From: JBAWWY01 sp037144355
Lineage (GTDB): Bacteria; Bacillota; Clostridia; Peptostreptococcales; Anaerovoracaceae
Length of the DNA: 22,850 nucleotides
NCBI GenBank assembly: GCA_037144355.1
Contig: JBAWWY010000024.1
Coordinates: forward strand, 1-22,850
Direction: 5' to 3'
The notes beneath the pieces were generated by a model that searched no databases, was not told where the DNA came from, and saw only the letters and a list, made by a program, of their open reading frames with translations. Numbering within the stretch: position 1 is the stretch's first letter; each line of letters begins with the position of its first letter. The position numbers and the translations under genes were made by a program. Below are positions 6,720-14,689 of this stretch, piece after piece.

Positions 6720-7025
6720 ATGCATATAAAAAAGGATGATACCGTTGTACTTATTTCCGGTAAAGACAAAGGAAAAAAAGGAAAAGTACTTAAAGCTTTC
6801 CCAAAAGATGAAAAAGTAATCGTAGAGGGAATAAATATTCAGACAAAACATCAAAAGCAAACAAAGAAAATTGCTAGCGAGATAAAACATCAAGAAGGAC
6901 CAGTTCATGTATCAAATGTAATGCTTTGGGATGCTAAAGCAAAAGCACCGACTAGGATCAGCATGAAAATCGATAATGGTGTTAAAGTAAGAGTATCAAA
7001 AAAATCGGGTCAAGTTATAGAATAA
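6720..7025 (+). CDS. rplX: 50S ribosomal protein L24
   Basis: L24 is an assembly-initiating 50S protein with a KOW motif. The 101-aa product has MHIKKDDTVVLISGKDKGKKGKV at the start (the KOW region, residues 1-30 or so) and the EGPVHVSNVMLWD block. GAGGGGGTG precedes the ATG only 13 bp after rplN. Confidence 0.98.
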   Translation: MHIKKDDTVVLISGKDKGKKGKVLKAFPKDEKVIVEGINIQTKHQKQTKKIASEIKHQEGPVHVSNVMLWDAKAKAPTRISMKIDNGVKVRVSKKSGQVIE

Positions 7026-7049
7026 AAAGCCCGAAAGGAGGGAATAATC

Positions 7050-7592
7050 TTGGCAGCTAGACTAAAAGAAATGTACAAAGATCAAGTATTTAAAGGATTA
7101 ATGGAAAAATTTAAATATGAGAATGTTATGGAAGTACCAAAGCTAACTAAGGTAACCTTGAACATGGGCTTAGGAGATGCGAAAGACAATACTAAGCTTA
7201 TGGAAACCGCAGTAGAAGAATTAGCAATGATTAGTGGTCAAAAGCCAGTAATTACCAAGGCTAAGAAATCTATAGCGAATTTCAAAGTTAGACAAGGTAT
7301 GCCCGTTGGAGCTAAAGTCACTTTAAGAGGGGACAGCATGTATGAATTTGTTGACAAGTTCTTCAATGTGGATCTACCTAGAGTAAGAGATTTTAAGGGA
7401 GTTAGCAATAATTCCTTCGACGGTAGAGGTAACTACTCTATGGGAATCAAAGAACAACTTATATTCCCAGAAATTAATTATGACAAAGTTGATAAGATCA
7501 GAGGAATGGATATTGTATTTACAACAACGGCAAAAACAGACGAAGAAGCTCAAACACTTTTAGAACTTCTCGGCATGCCGTTTGCAAAATAA
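7050..7592 (+). CDS. rplE: 50S ribosomal protein L5 (TTG start)
   Basis: L5 binds 5S rRNA and contacts the 30S head. The 180-aa product has VPKLTKVTLNMGLG, KPVITKAKKSIANFKVRQGMPVG (in two parts) and YSMGIKEQLIFPEI, all typical. The start is TTG: the residues that follow (AARLKEMYKDQV) match the family N-terminus, and AAAGGAGGG lies nine bases upstream. The first ATG, seven codons later, has no ribosome binding site. Confidence 0.97.
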   Translation: MAARLKEMYKDQVFKGLMEKFKYENVMEVPKLTKVTLNMGLGDAKDNTKLMETAVEELAMISGQKPVITKAKKSIANFKVRQGMPVGAKVTLRGDSMYEFVDKFFNVDLPRVRDFKGVSNNSFDGRGNYSMGIKEQLIFPEINYDKVDKIRGMDIVFTTTAKTDEEAQTLLELLGMPFAK

Positions 7593-7604
7593 GGAGGGAG
7601 AATT

Positions 7605-7790
7605 ATGGCAAAGACATCTCTCAAAGTAAAACAACAGAGAGCACCTAAGTATCCAACTAGAGCATACACTAGATGCAGACTCTGTGGCAGACCGCACGCA
7701 TACCTAAGAAAATTTGGAATATGTCGTATCTGTTTCAGAGAGCTAGCTTATAAAGGCGAAATACCGGGCGTCAGAAAAGCAAGCTGGTAA
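7605..7790 (+). CDS. rpsN: 30S ribosomal protein S14, zinc-binding type
   Basis: S14 is a 30S head protein. This is the short form (61 aa) with two CXXC pairs, C24-C27 and C40-C43, that form a zinc ribbon, unlike the ~100-aa zinc-free form. GGAGGG precedes the ATG. Some Firmicutes keep a second zinc-independent copy that is induced on zinc starvation; none is in this window. Confidence 0.98.
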   Translation: MAKTSLKVKQQRAPKYPTRAYTRCRLCGRPHAYLRKFGICRICFRELAYKGEIPGVRKASW

Positions 7791-7820
7791 AGATAAAGAT
7801 AAGGAAGGAGGGACTGTACC

Positions 7821-8219
7821 ATGACAATGACTGATCCTATAGCAGATATGCTTACGAGAATAAGAAACGCCAATACTGTAGGACATGCAACCGTTGATCT
7901 TCCAGCGTCTAAAATGAAGAAATCAATAGCAGAAATTTTACGCGAAGAAGGATATATTAAAGGGTACGATGTAATAGAAGATGGCAAACAGGGAATCATC
8001 AGAATTCAAATGAAATATGGTGCTGACAAAGAAAGAGTAATTAGTGGAATTAAGAGAATTTCAAAGCCAGGACTTAAGGTCTATGCAAAGAAAGGTGAGG
8101 TTCCAAAAGTCTTAGGTGGACTAGGAATCGCAATTGTCTCAACTTCAAAAGGAATCTGCAGTGATAAAGAGGCAAGAAACCTTGGAGTTGGCGGAGAAAT
8201 TATCTGTTATGTATGGTAA
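7821..8219 (+). CDS. rpsH: 30S ribosomal protein S8
   Basis: S8 binds the central domain of 16S rRNA and in E. coli represses the spc operon by binding mRNA near rplE. The 132-aa product begins MTMTDPIADMLTRIRNAN and ends with GVGGEIICYVW, both family hallmarks. GGAGGG at 7807-7812 is eight bases before the first ATG; the second ATG at 7827 is an alternative with slightly worse spacing. Confidence 0.98.
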   Translation: MTMTDPIADMLTRIRNANTVGHATVDLPASKMKKSIAEILREEGYIKGYDVIEDGKQGIIRIQMKYGADKERVISGIKRISKPGLKVYAKKGEVPKVLGGLGIAIVSTSKGICSDKEARNLGVGGEIICYVW

Positions 8220-8246
8220 CAAGATAGGAAAATAGGAGGTACAGAA

Positions 8247-8789
8247 ATGTCAAGAATTGGTAAAAAACCTGTGTCTCTTCCTATAGGTGTCGAGGTTATA
8301 ATCAGTGACAGCAATCTTGTTACTGTTAAAGGACCCAAGGGAGAACTAAGGGAGCAGATTGGCAAACTAATTAAAATTGAACAAAATGATGGAGTAATCA
8401 CCGTGAATAGAACTTCAGATTCAAAAGACGCTAGATCCGCACATGGATTGAGCAGAACGTTGATAAGCAACATGGTTCTTGGAGTAACTGACGGTTTTGA
8501 AAAGAAATTGCAACTGATTGGCGTAGGCTATAAAGTTGAAAAAACTGGCAATGTTTTAGTATTAAATCTTGGATATTCACATCCTATAAGAATGGAAGAT
8601 CCTGATGGAATAACTATAGAGGTTGCCTCACCAACAGAACTAACGGTTAAAGGTATTAGCAAACAGCTTGTAGGAAACTACGCTGCTAATATTAGGAAAA
8701 AGAGACCACCTGAACCTTACAAGGGCAAAGGAATTAGATACGTTGGCGAAGTAGTACTCAGAAAAGAAGGAAAATCAGGTAAGAAATAG
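8247..8789 (+). CDS. rplF: 50S ribosomal protein L6
   Basis: L6 lies near the GTPase-associated centre of the 50S. The 180-aa product has the family start MSRIGKKPVSLPIGVEV, the duplicated fold, and the C-terminal signature KRPPEPYKGKGIRYVGE (about 151-168). Length is normal, and AGGAGGT precedes the ATG. Confidence 0.98.
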   Translation: MSRIGKKPVSLPIGVEVIISDSNLVTVKGPKGELREQIGKLIKIEQNDGVITVNRTSDSKDARSAHGLSRTLISNMVLGVTDGFEKKLQLIGVGYKVEKTGNVLVLNLGYSHPIRMEDPDGITIEVASPTELTVKGISKQLVGNYAANIRKKRPPEPYKGKGIRYVGEVVLRKEGKSGKK

Positions 8790-8807
8790 TAGGAAGGAGT
8801 GAAAAAA

Positions 8808-9176
8808 ATGGCAGTAACAGATGACAAAATAGTTAAGCGTATAGCGAGACATGCTAGAATTAGAAAAAATATGTTTGGAACTCCTGAAAGGCCAAGGCTT
8901 TGTATTTTTAGAAGTGCGAAAAATATTTATGCACAAATAATCGATGATACTACAGGTCAGACTTTAGTAGCTGCTTCCACACTTGATAAGGATGTTAAAG
9001 ATAAGATCCCTTATGGTGGAAATAAAGAAGCTGCGAAAGTTGTTGGCGAACAGGTTGCCAAAAGAGCTCTAGAAAAGGGCATAGAAGTTGTGTGCTTTGA
9101 TAGAGGCGGATTCTTATATCACGGAAGAATTAAAGAACTAGCCTTAGGCGCCCGTGAAGCCGGACTAAAATTCTAA
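8808..9176 (+). CDS. rplR: 50S ribosomal protein L18
   Basis: L18 binds 5S rRNA together with L5. The 122-aa product has RIARHARIRKNMFGTPERPRL, FRSAKNIYAQIIDD and the ending FDRGGFLYHGRIKELALGAREAGLKF (in blocks), as expected. I chose the ATG at 8808: AAGGAG at 8794-8799 is eight bases upstream, whereas the in-frame GTG at 8799 lies within that Shine-Dalgarno and cannot be the start. Confidence 0.97.
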   Translation: MAVTDDKIVKRIARHARIRKNMFGTPERPRLCIFRSAKNIYAQIIDDTTGQTLVAASTLDKDVKDKIPYGGNKEAAKVVGEQVAKRALEKGIEVVCFDRGGFLYHGRIKELALGAREAGLKF

Positions 9177-9193
9177 CAGAAGGAGGAAAGCGA

Positions 9194-9700
9194 ATGCGAC
9201 ATATAATGATTGATGCATCGAAACTTGAACTTAAAGAATCTATCGTAAACATTAGAAGAGTAGCAAAAGTAGTAAAAGGCGGTAGAAATTTTAGATTCAG
9301 CGTTTCAGTAGTTGTTGGAAACGGCGAAGGTTATGTTGGAGTAGGACTTGGCAAAGCTCAGGAAATTCCAGAAGCTGTTAGAAAAGCAATTGAAGATGCA
9401 AAAAAGAATTTAATTTATGTTCCAACAGTTGGAACTACCATACCACATAGATCTCTAGGAGTATTTGGCGCAGGAAGAGTATTCTTAATGCCAGCCAGAG
9501 AAGGTACTGGAGTAATCGCAGGAAGTTCAGTTCGTACTGTACTTGAACTTGCAGGAGTAAAAGATGTTAGAGCCAAGTCGATTGGTTCAAACAATGCAGG
9601 TAATATGGCACATGCTACAATTGAAGGACTTAGAAACCTTAAGACCATTGAGCAGATATCCAGGTTAAGAGGTAAAACAAAAGAAGAAATATTAGGTTAG
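9194..9700 (+). CDS. rpsE: 30S ribosomal protein S5
   Basis: S5 takes part in decoding accuracy and mRNA helicase activity at the 30S entry. The 168-aa product has the N-terminal dsRNA-binding-like domain (KVVKGGRNFRFSVSVVVGNG, VGVGLGKAQEIPEA) and the C-terminal domain (GTTIPH, REGTGVIAGSSVR, KSIGSNNAGN). AGGAGG lies just upstream. A second ATG at 9206 would also give a plausible S5, so the first four residues are uncertain. Confidence 0.97.
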   Translation: MRHIMIDASKLELKESIVNIRRVAKVVKGGRNFRFSVSVVVGNGEGYVGVGLGKAQEIPEAVRKAIEDAKKNLIYVPTVGTTIPHRSLGVFGAGRVFLMPAREGTGVIAGSSVRTVLELAGVKDVRAKSIGSNNAGNMAHATIEGLRNLKTIEQISRLRGKTKEEILG

Positions 9701-9711
9701 GAGGGATAGCC

Positions 9712-9903
9712 GTGACTAATAACGAAAAAAAATTAAATATTACTTTAGTCAAGAGTGTAATCGGCGCTTCTCCTGCACATAGAAGAATTGTTGAAGCGTT
9801 AGGACTAAGAAAAATCAGACATTCGGTTTTACAGCCTGACAATCCGCAAATTCGCGGAGCAATAGAAAAAGTAAGACATCTTGTACAAGTTCAAGAACTC
9901 TAA
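9712..9903 (+). CDS. rpmD: 50S ribosomal protein L30 (GTG start)
   Basis: L30 is a small 50S protein. The 63-aa sequence includes LNITLVKSVIGASPAHRRIV, EALGLRKIRHSV and PQIRGAIEKVRHLV, the full family pattern. The start codon is GTG with GGAGGG about six bases upstream. Its order between rpsE and rplO is standard. Confidence 0.96.
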   Translation: MTNNEKKLNITLVKSVIGASPAHRRIVEALGLRKIRHSVLQPDNPQIRGAIEKVRHLVQVQEL

Positions 9904-9921
9904 GATTGGAGGTGTTAGGAT

Positions 9922-10362
9922 ATGAAACTGCATGAATTAAGAGCAGCTGAAGGTTCAACCAAGAAACCTAAAAGAAAAGGTAGAGGAACAGGATCCGGAA
10001 ATGGTAAGGATGCTGGTCGTGGTATGAACGGACAGAATTCTAGAAGTGGCGGTGGGACAAGACCAGGTTTTGAAGGTGGTCAGATGCCATTGACTAGAAG
10101 AATCCCAAAAAGAGGATTCACAAATATTTTCAGGAAAGAATGGTCAATTATTAATGTTGACGACCTTAATGGATTTGAAAACGGTGCTGTAGTTACCCCT
10201 GAAGTTCTAGAAAAAATTGGAATGATCAAACAGGTAAAAGACGGCGTTAAAATTCTTGGGGAAGGAAATCTTGAAAAGAACGTAACAGTAAAAGCACACA
10301 AATTCAGTAAATCAGCCATCGAAAAGATAGAATCTGCCGGAGGAAAGGCAGAGGTGATCTAG
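9922..10362 (+). CDS. rplO: 50S ribosomal protein L15
   Basis: L15 is a late-assembly 50S protein with a long basic, glycine-rich N-terminal extension that threads into 23S rRNA. In 146 aa it shows MKLHELRAAEGSTKKPKRKG, GRGTGSGNGKDAGRG, GFEGGQMPLTRRIPKRGF and the globular C-terminus. The stop lies one base before the secY start, so the two are probably translationally coupled. Confidence 0.98.
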   Translation: MKLHELRAAEGSTKKPKRKGRGTGSGNGKDAGRGMNGQNSRSGGGTRPGFEGGQMPLTRRIPKRGFTNIFRKEWSIINVDDLNGFENGAVVTPEVLEKIGMIKQVKDGVKILGEGNLEKNVTVKAHKFSKSAIEKIESAGGKAEVI

Positions 10363-10363
10363 G

Positions 10364-11647
10364 ATGAACATGATTAGGACTATAGCCCATGCATGGAAGA
10401 TTCCGGATATTAGAAGAAAAATGGTGTTCACACTACTTATGCTTCTAATATTCAGACTTGGATCAAACATTCCTGTTCCTGGAATTGATAGAACAGTTTT
10501 AGACAAATTGTTCAATTCAAGCCAGTCAGGGGTTTTTGGATTGATGGATATGTTTTCTGGAGGATCCTTCGGGCATTTTACCATATTTGCCCTTAGCATA
10601 ACTCCTTACATTACAGCGTCTATCATTTTCCAACTTCTTACCATCGCAGTACCAAGCATTGAAGCATTAGCAAAAGAAGGAACTGAAGGGAAGAAGAAGA
10701 TTGCACAATATACTAGATACTTAACAGTAATTCTAGCATTTGTTCAAGCAATCGGACTAAGCGTAGGACTTTTCAGAGGAGCATTAATCAGCTCCGACTT
10801 TTTCTCCATATCCTTGATAGTACTTGTATTATCAGCTGGAACAGCCTTCCTGATGTGGCTCGGAGAACAAATAAATGAAAACGGAATAGGCAATGGAATA
10901 TCCCTGATTATATTCGGAGGAATTATTTCAAGAATGCCAAAAGGAATTTCAACTACACTGGTTAAATACAGTGCTGGAGAAGTTTCCTTGATTTCATTAG
11001 TATTATTCGTAATGTTTGCTATACTGGTAATTGTTGGTATCATTATGATCCAGCAAGGAACCAGAAAAATTCCAGTTCAATACGCAAAAAGAGTTGTTGG
11101 AAGAAAAATGTATGGTGGTCAGAGTACTCACATACCAATGAAAGTAAATCAAGCAGGAGTAATTCCTGTAATATTCGCTATTTCATTGTTGCAGTTTCCA
11201 ATCACATTGACGTATTTCATGCCAAATACTGGTTTTTCCAGTTTTATCGGAACTTGGTTCTCACCAAGCGGAAATCCTGGATTTTGGGTATATGGTTTCT
11301 TCAACATTTTACTTGTAATGTTTTTCACCTACTTCTATACATCGGTTACTTTCAATCCTTTGGAAGTTGCCAACAATATGAAGGCAAATGGTGGATTCAT
11401 ACCAGGAATCAGACCAGGAAGATCAACAGTTGAGTATTTGACCAAGGTTATGACTAGAATTACATTTGTAGGAGCAGTATTCCTTGCATTTATTTCAACG
11501 CTTCCTCATTTGCTTCAACAGTTTACTACGCTTCAAATCGGATTTGGAGGCACTTCATTACTGATCGTAGTTGGTGTAGCACTTGATACTATGAAACAAC
11601 TTGAAGCGCAAATGATGATGAGAAATTATCAAGGCTTCTTAAAATAA
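10364..11647 (+). CDS. secY: Preprotein translocase subunit SecY
   Basis: SecY is the channel of the Sec translocon in the cytoplasmic membrane, working with SecE and SecG. The 427-aa product has the family's ten hydrophobic segments, the plug and first-loop region (FRLGSNIPVPGID near residue 30), the cytosolic loop with TRKIPVQYAKRVVGRKMYGGQ (about 233-253), and the late block NNMKANGGFIPGIRPG. It starts one base after the rplO stop. It has the usual spc operon position. Confidence 0.98.
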   Translation: MNMIRTIAHAWKIPDIRRKMVFTLLMLLIFRLGSNIPVPGIDRTVLDKLFNSSQSGVFGLMDMFSGGSFGHFTIFALSITPYITASIIFQLLTIAVPSIEALAKEGTEGKKKIAQYTRYLTVILAFVQAIGLSVGLFRGALISSDFFSISLIVLVLSAGTAFLMWLGEQINENGIGNGISLIIFGGIISRMPKGISTTLVKYSAGEVSLISLVLFVMFAILVIVGIIMIQQGTRKIPVQYAKRVVGRKMYGGQSTHIPMKVNQAGVIPVIFAISLLQFPITLTYFMPNTGFSSFIGTWFSPSGNPGFWVYGFFNILLVMFFTYFYTSVTFNPLEVANNMKANGGFIPGIRPGRSTVEYLTKVMTRITFVGAVFLAFISTLPHLLQQFTTLQIGFGGTSLLIVVGVALDTMKQLEAQMMMRNYQGFLK

Positions 11648-11662
11648 CTAAGGAGGATTGGT

Positions 11663-12313
11663 ATGTTTAGGCTAATATTGCTGGGCCCACAAGGCGCAGG
11701 TAAAGGCACACAAGCGGTAAGAATCGCTGAGAAATATCAGATACCCGCATTTTCCACTGGAGCAATGTTTCGATCACATGTTGAGAAGGAAACTCCATTT
11801 GGAATTGAAGCCAAGAAATATATGGAAAGTGGGGAGCTTGTTCCTGATGAATTGGTCGTTTCCATTGTCGAAGACCGTCTGAAGGATGATGACTGTAAAA
11901 AGGGATTTCTACTAGATGGATTTCCAAGAACAGTTTATCAAGCTGAACATTTTGACAAATATCTTGACAGCTTCGGGGCATCCATAGATAAAGTAATCAG
12001 CATTGAAGTTGATAAAAATGTACTTATTGAAAGAACTGTGGGAAGAAGAGTTTGTAGGGTTTGTGGAGCAACATACCATTTGATTTTCAAACCAACTAAA
12101 GTTTTGGGAATCTGTGATGTATGTGGCAGCAAAATATACCAAAGAGACGACGACAAGGTGGAAACAGTTACAAAACGTACTGAAGTATACTTGAAGCAGA
12201 CAAAACCTCTTGTGGATTACTATAGCAGTAAAGGTATTCTTGCAGTTATAAATGGACAACAGGACATGGATAAAGTATTTCAAGATATAGTGGATGCTTT
12301 AGGAGAACAATAA
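11663..12313 (+). CDS. adk: Adenylate kinase, zinc-lid type
   Basis: It interconverts ATP plus AMP with two ADP in the cytosol. In 216 aa it has the P-loop GPQGAGKGT (8-16), the AMP-binding DGFPRT (85-90), and a lid with four cysteines (C131, C134, C151, C154) that bind zinc. One oddity: the usual STGD motif reads STGA (A34). The rest of the catalytic framework is intact, so activity is expected. The stop overlaps the map start (TAATG). Confidence 0.97.
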   Translation: MFRLILLGPQGAGKGTQAVRIAEKYQIPAFSTGAMFRSHVEKETPFGIEAKKYMESGELVPDELVVSIVEDRLKDDDCKKGFLLDGFPRTVYQAEHFDKYLDSFGASIDKVISIEVDKNVLIERTVGRRVCRVCGATYHLIFKPTKVLGICDVCGSKIYQRDDDKVETVTKRTEVYLKQTKPLVDYYSSKGILAVINGQQDMDKVFQDIVDALGEQ

Positions 12314-13056
12314 TGATAATCATTAAGTCTCAGGGAGAAATCCAACTGATGAGAGAAGCAGGCAAAGTCACTGCACAGATCCTATTATCCCTACATGATA
12401 TAATCAAGCCTGGGATGAAGACAAAGGAACTCGATGCGTATATCGAAGGAGAAATCCTAAGACATAAAATGATTCCTGCATTCAAAGGTTATAATGGATT
12501 CCCGGCAAGCGCATGCATTTCTATCAACAATGAAATTGTCCATGGAATACCATCGGAGAAAACCCTGAAGGATGGAGATATTGTAAGTGTCGATGTTGGT
12601 AACATATATAAAGGTTATTTCAGCGATGCAGCAAGAACTTATCCTGTAGGAAGTGTTTCAGATGAAGCTATGAAGCTTATTGTCGCAACAGAACAGAGTT
12701 TTTTTGAGGGTTTGAAGTTTTGCAAGGTTGGTTATAGACTCTCGGACATCTCCAATGCAATTCAAACTAGAGCTGAGGCTGATGGATTTTCTCTAGTAAG
12801 AGATTTTGTCGGCCATGGAATCGGTTCAAGCATGCATGAGGAGCCCCAGATTCCAAACTATGGTCCAAAAGGTAGAGGCCCGAGGCTTTCCGTAGGAATG
12901 GTCTTCGCAATCGAACCGATGGTGAACCAAGGTACCTTTGAAATGAGAGTGCTGGAAGACAACTGGACCGCAGTAACCAAAGATGGAAAGCTATCCGCCC
13001 ACTATGAAAATACTGTTGCAATCACTGACGGTGAACCTGAAATTTTAACTTTATAA
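12313..13056 (+). CDS. map: Methionine aminopeptidase, type I
   Basis: It removes the initiator methionine from nascent proteins. The 247-aa product has all five metal ligands at the expected spacing: D94, D105, H168, E201 and E232, plus H77 in NNEIVHGIP for substrate contact. There is no SH3-like N-terminal extension, so it is the short type Ia form. The ATG overlaps the adk stop by one base, implying coupling with adk. Confidence 0.97.
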   Translation: MIIIKSQGEIQLMREAGKVTAQILLSLHDIIKPGMKTKELDAYIEGEILRHKMIPAFKGYNGFPASACISINNEIVHGIPSEKTLKDGDIVSVDVGNIYKGYFSDAARTYPVGSVSDEAMKLIVATEQSFFEGLKFCKVGYRLSDISNAIQTRAEADGFSLVRDFVGHGIGSSMHEEPQIPNYGPKGRGPRLSVGMVFAIEPMVNQGTFEMRVLEDNWTAVTKDGKLSAHYENTVAITDGEPEILTL

Positions 13057-13088
13057 GGGTATAACGCCCAAACAATAGAGGTGAACAA

Positions 13089-13379
13089 ATGGAATCTACA
13101 GGAGAACTATGCCTAGGGCAGATTGTCAGCTCAAAGGCCGGCAGAGACAAAGACAAAGTATTTGCAGTAGTCGAAATCATTGATGATAAATATGTATTCA
13201 TTGCAGACGGCGACCTAAGGAAGATTGAAAATCCTAAGAAGAAAAAAGTAAAGCATCTGCAAAAATATAACACGATTAATGAAGAGCTAAAAAGAAAATT
13301 GGAAACAGGCAGCAAGATTGAAAATATCGAACTGCAAAAAGATTTGGAAAAATCAGGAATTATCTGGTTAAAAATTTAG
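13089..13379 (+). CDS. KOW-domain RNA-binding protein (L14e-like)
   Basis: A 96-aa protein with a start like GELCLGQIVSSKAGRDKDKV, the KOW-type pattern used by ribosomal proteins L24/L14e to bind RNA, followed by a basic stretch (KKKKVKHLQKY). Proteins of this kind are commonly found between map and infA in Clostridia; the role is not established but is presumed ribosome- or RNA-linked. A GAGGTG site precedes the ATG. It ends 13 bp before infA. Confidence 0.8.
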   Translation: MESTGELCLGQIVSSKAGRDKDKVFAVVEIIDDKYVFIADGDLRKIENPKKKKVKHLQKYNTINEELKRKLETGSKIENIELQKDLEKSGIIWLKI

Positions 13380-13392
13380 GAGGTGCGCATAT

Positions 13393-13611
13393 ATGGCAAA
13401 GAAAGACGTCATTGAAGTATTTGGCACCGTGCTTGAAGCTCAACCAAATGCAATGTTTAAAGTTAAGCTTGAAAATGGTTATGAGATACTTGCACATATC
13501 TCTGGAAAGATAAGAATGAACTTCATTCGTATATTGCCCGGAGACCGAGTTAAAGTAGAATTATCACCATATGACTTGACCAGGGGAAGAATAACCTGGC
13601 GAGATAAGTAA
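13393..13611 (+). CDS. infA: Translation initiation factor IF-1
   Basis: IF-1 occupies the A site of the 30S during initiation. The 72-aa product is a single OB fold with KDVIEVFGTVLEAQPNAMF, GYEILAHISGKIRMNFIRI and PGDRVKVELSPYDLTRGRI (in blocks), identical in plan to other Firmicutes. AGGAGGTG precedes the ATG. Position between the KOW gene and rpmJ is typical of Clostridia. Confidence 0.99.
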   Translation: MAKKDVIEVFGTVLEAQPNAMFKVKLENGYEILAHISGKIRMNFIRILPGDRVKVELSPYDLTRGRITWRDK

Positions 13612-13633
13612 TAGGTGTTAAGGAGGTATTGTA

Positions 13634-13747
13634 ATGAAAGTAAGATCATCAGTTAAGCCAATGTGCGAAAAGTGCAAGGTAATCAAAAGAGATGGAAAAG
13701 TTATGGTCATCTGCGAAAACCCTAAGCACAAGCAGACTCAAGGCTAA
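13634..13747 (+). CDS. rpmJ: 50S ribosomal protein L36
   Basis: The smallest ribosomal protein: 37 residues, starting MKVRSSVKPMCEKCKVIKR and ending CENPKHKQTQG. The zinc ligands C11, C14, C27 and H32 are all present, so this is the zinc-binding form. AGGAGGT precedes the ATG. A 134-bp gap with inverted repeats separates it from rpsM. Confidence 0.98.
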   Translation: MKVRSSVKPMCEKCKVIKRDGKVMVICENPKHKQTQG

Positions 13748-13881
13748 AGAAATATCAAAAATAATATCCGTAAGGTATTAACTTGACGGGGGCGGCTGTG
13801 CTTAATTGTCGAGAGATAACGAAGCGTCCCTAGAGATAATTTCTAAATAAAAAGTTACTTTTATGTAGGAGGTGTAAGCGA
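13748..13881 (+). promoter_or_regulatory. Possible structured leader before the rpsM-rpsK-rpsD-rpoA-rplQ genes
   Basis: This is the second longest gap inside the cluster. AGAAATATC (13748-13756) can pair with GATAATTTCT (13835-13844) with one bulge, and CTTGAC (13782-13787) with GTCGAG (13808-13813) with one G-U pair. A G-rich block GGGGGCGGC lies in between. No convincing promoter was found. In E. coli S4 represses this operon by binding a leader upstream of rpsM; a similar role here is inference. AGGAGGTG before rpsM marks its end. Confidence 0.4.
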
Positions 13882-14256
13882 ATGGCTCGTATAGCCGGTG
13901 TCGATTTACCTAAGGATAAAAGAGTCGAAATAGGACTGACTTATATCTTTGGGATTGGAAGAAAAACATCAAACATTATTCTTTCTCAAGCAGGTATAAA
14001 CCCTGATACAAGAATAAAAGATTTGACTGAAGAAGAAGTAGGCTCAATAAGAAGAATTATTGAAGCTGATTATAATGTTGAAGGGGATCTTCGTAGAGAA
14101 GTTTCGCTCAATATTAAAAGACTTATGGAAATTGGTTGTTACAGAGGAATTAGACATAGAAGAGGTCTTCCTGTAAGAGGTCAAGGAACTAAGACAAACG
14201 CTAGAACTAGAAAAGGCCCTAAGAAAACTGTAGGCAGAAAAAAGAAGAAGGTTTAA
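13882..14256 (+). CDS. rpsM: 30S ribosomal protein S13
   Basis: S13 is in the 30S head and contacts P-site tRNA and the 50S. The 124-aa product begins MARIAGVDLPKDKRVEIGLTYIFGIG in family style and ends with the basic tail after GYRGIRHRRGLPVRGQGTKTNARTRKG (in blocks). AGGAGGTG precedes the ATG. First gene of the alpha part of the cluster. Confidence 0.99.
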   Translation: MARIAGVDLPKDKRVEIGLTYIFGIGRKTSNIILSQAGINPDTRIKDLTEEEVGSIRRIIEADYNVEGDLRREVSLNIKRLMEIGCYRGIRHRRGLPVRGQGTKTNARTRKGPKKTVGRKKKKV

Positions 14257-14271
14257 AGGAGGTTAATTAAA

Positions 14272-14670
14272 ATGGCAAAAGCTGTAAAAAAGACAGTTCG
14301 CAAAAAAAGACGTGAAAGAAAAAATATCGAACGCGGTCAAGCTCATATTCAATCGACCTTTAATAACACGATTGTTACGCTTACAGATCTTAGTGGAAAC
14401 GCGCTTTCATGGTCAAGTGCTGGGTCGCTTGGTTTTAAAGGCTCAAGGAAATCAACTCCTTATGCCGCTCAGATGGCTGCTGAGGTGGCTGCTAAAGAAG
14501 CAATGGAGCATGGACTTAAGATTATCGAAGTTTATGTTAAGGGACCAGGATCTGGTCGTGAAGCTGCAATAAGAGCACTTCAAACCGCAGGGCTTGAAAT
14601 CAACCTTATTAAAGATATCACACCAATTCCCCATAACGGATGCAGACCACCAAAAAGAAGAAGAGTTTAA
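14272..14670 (+). CDS. rpsK: 30S ribosomal protein S11
   Basis: S11 forms part of the 30S platform. The 132-aa product has a lysine/arginine-rich N-terminus, then AHIQSTFNNTIVTLTD, SAGSLGFKGSRKSTPYAAQ, the GPGSGREAAIRAL block and the invariant end TPIPHNGCRPPKRRRV. An AAAGGAGG site lies just upstream. Order and length are standard. Confidence 0.99.
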   Translation: MAKAVKKTVRKKRRERKNIERGQAHIQSTFNNTIVTLTDLSGNALSWSSAGSLGFKGSRKSTPYAAQMAAEVAAKEAMEHGLKIIEVYVKGPGSGREAAIRALQTAGLEINLIKDITPIPHNGCRPPKRRRV

Positions 14671-14689
14671 TTAAAAGGAGGTGTAATTA

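Noticed and set aside
8799..8801. GTG as an upstream start for rplR
   Set aside because: The GTG overlaps the Shine-Dalgarno itself; the ATG at 8808 has ideal spacing and the expected N-terminus.
14312..14572. Plus-strand reading frame of 86 codons
   Set aside because: Out-of-frame shadow inside rpsK.
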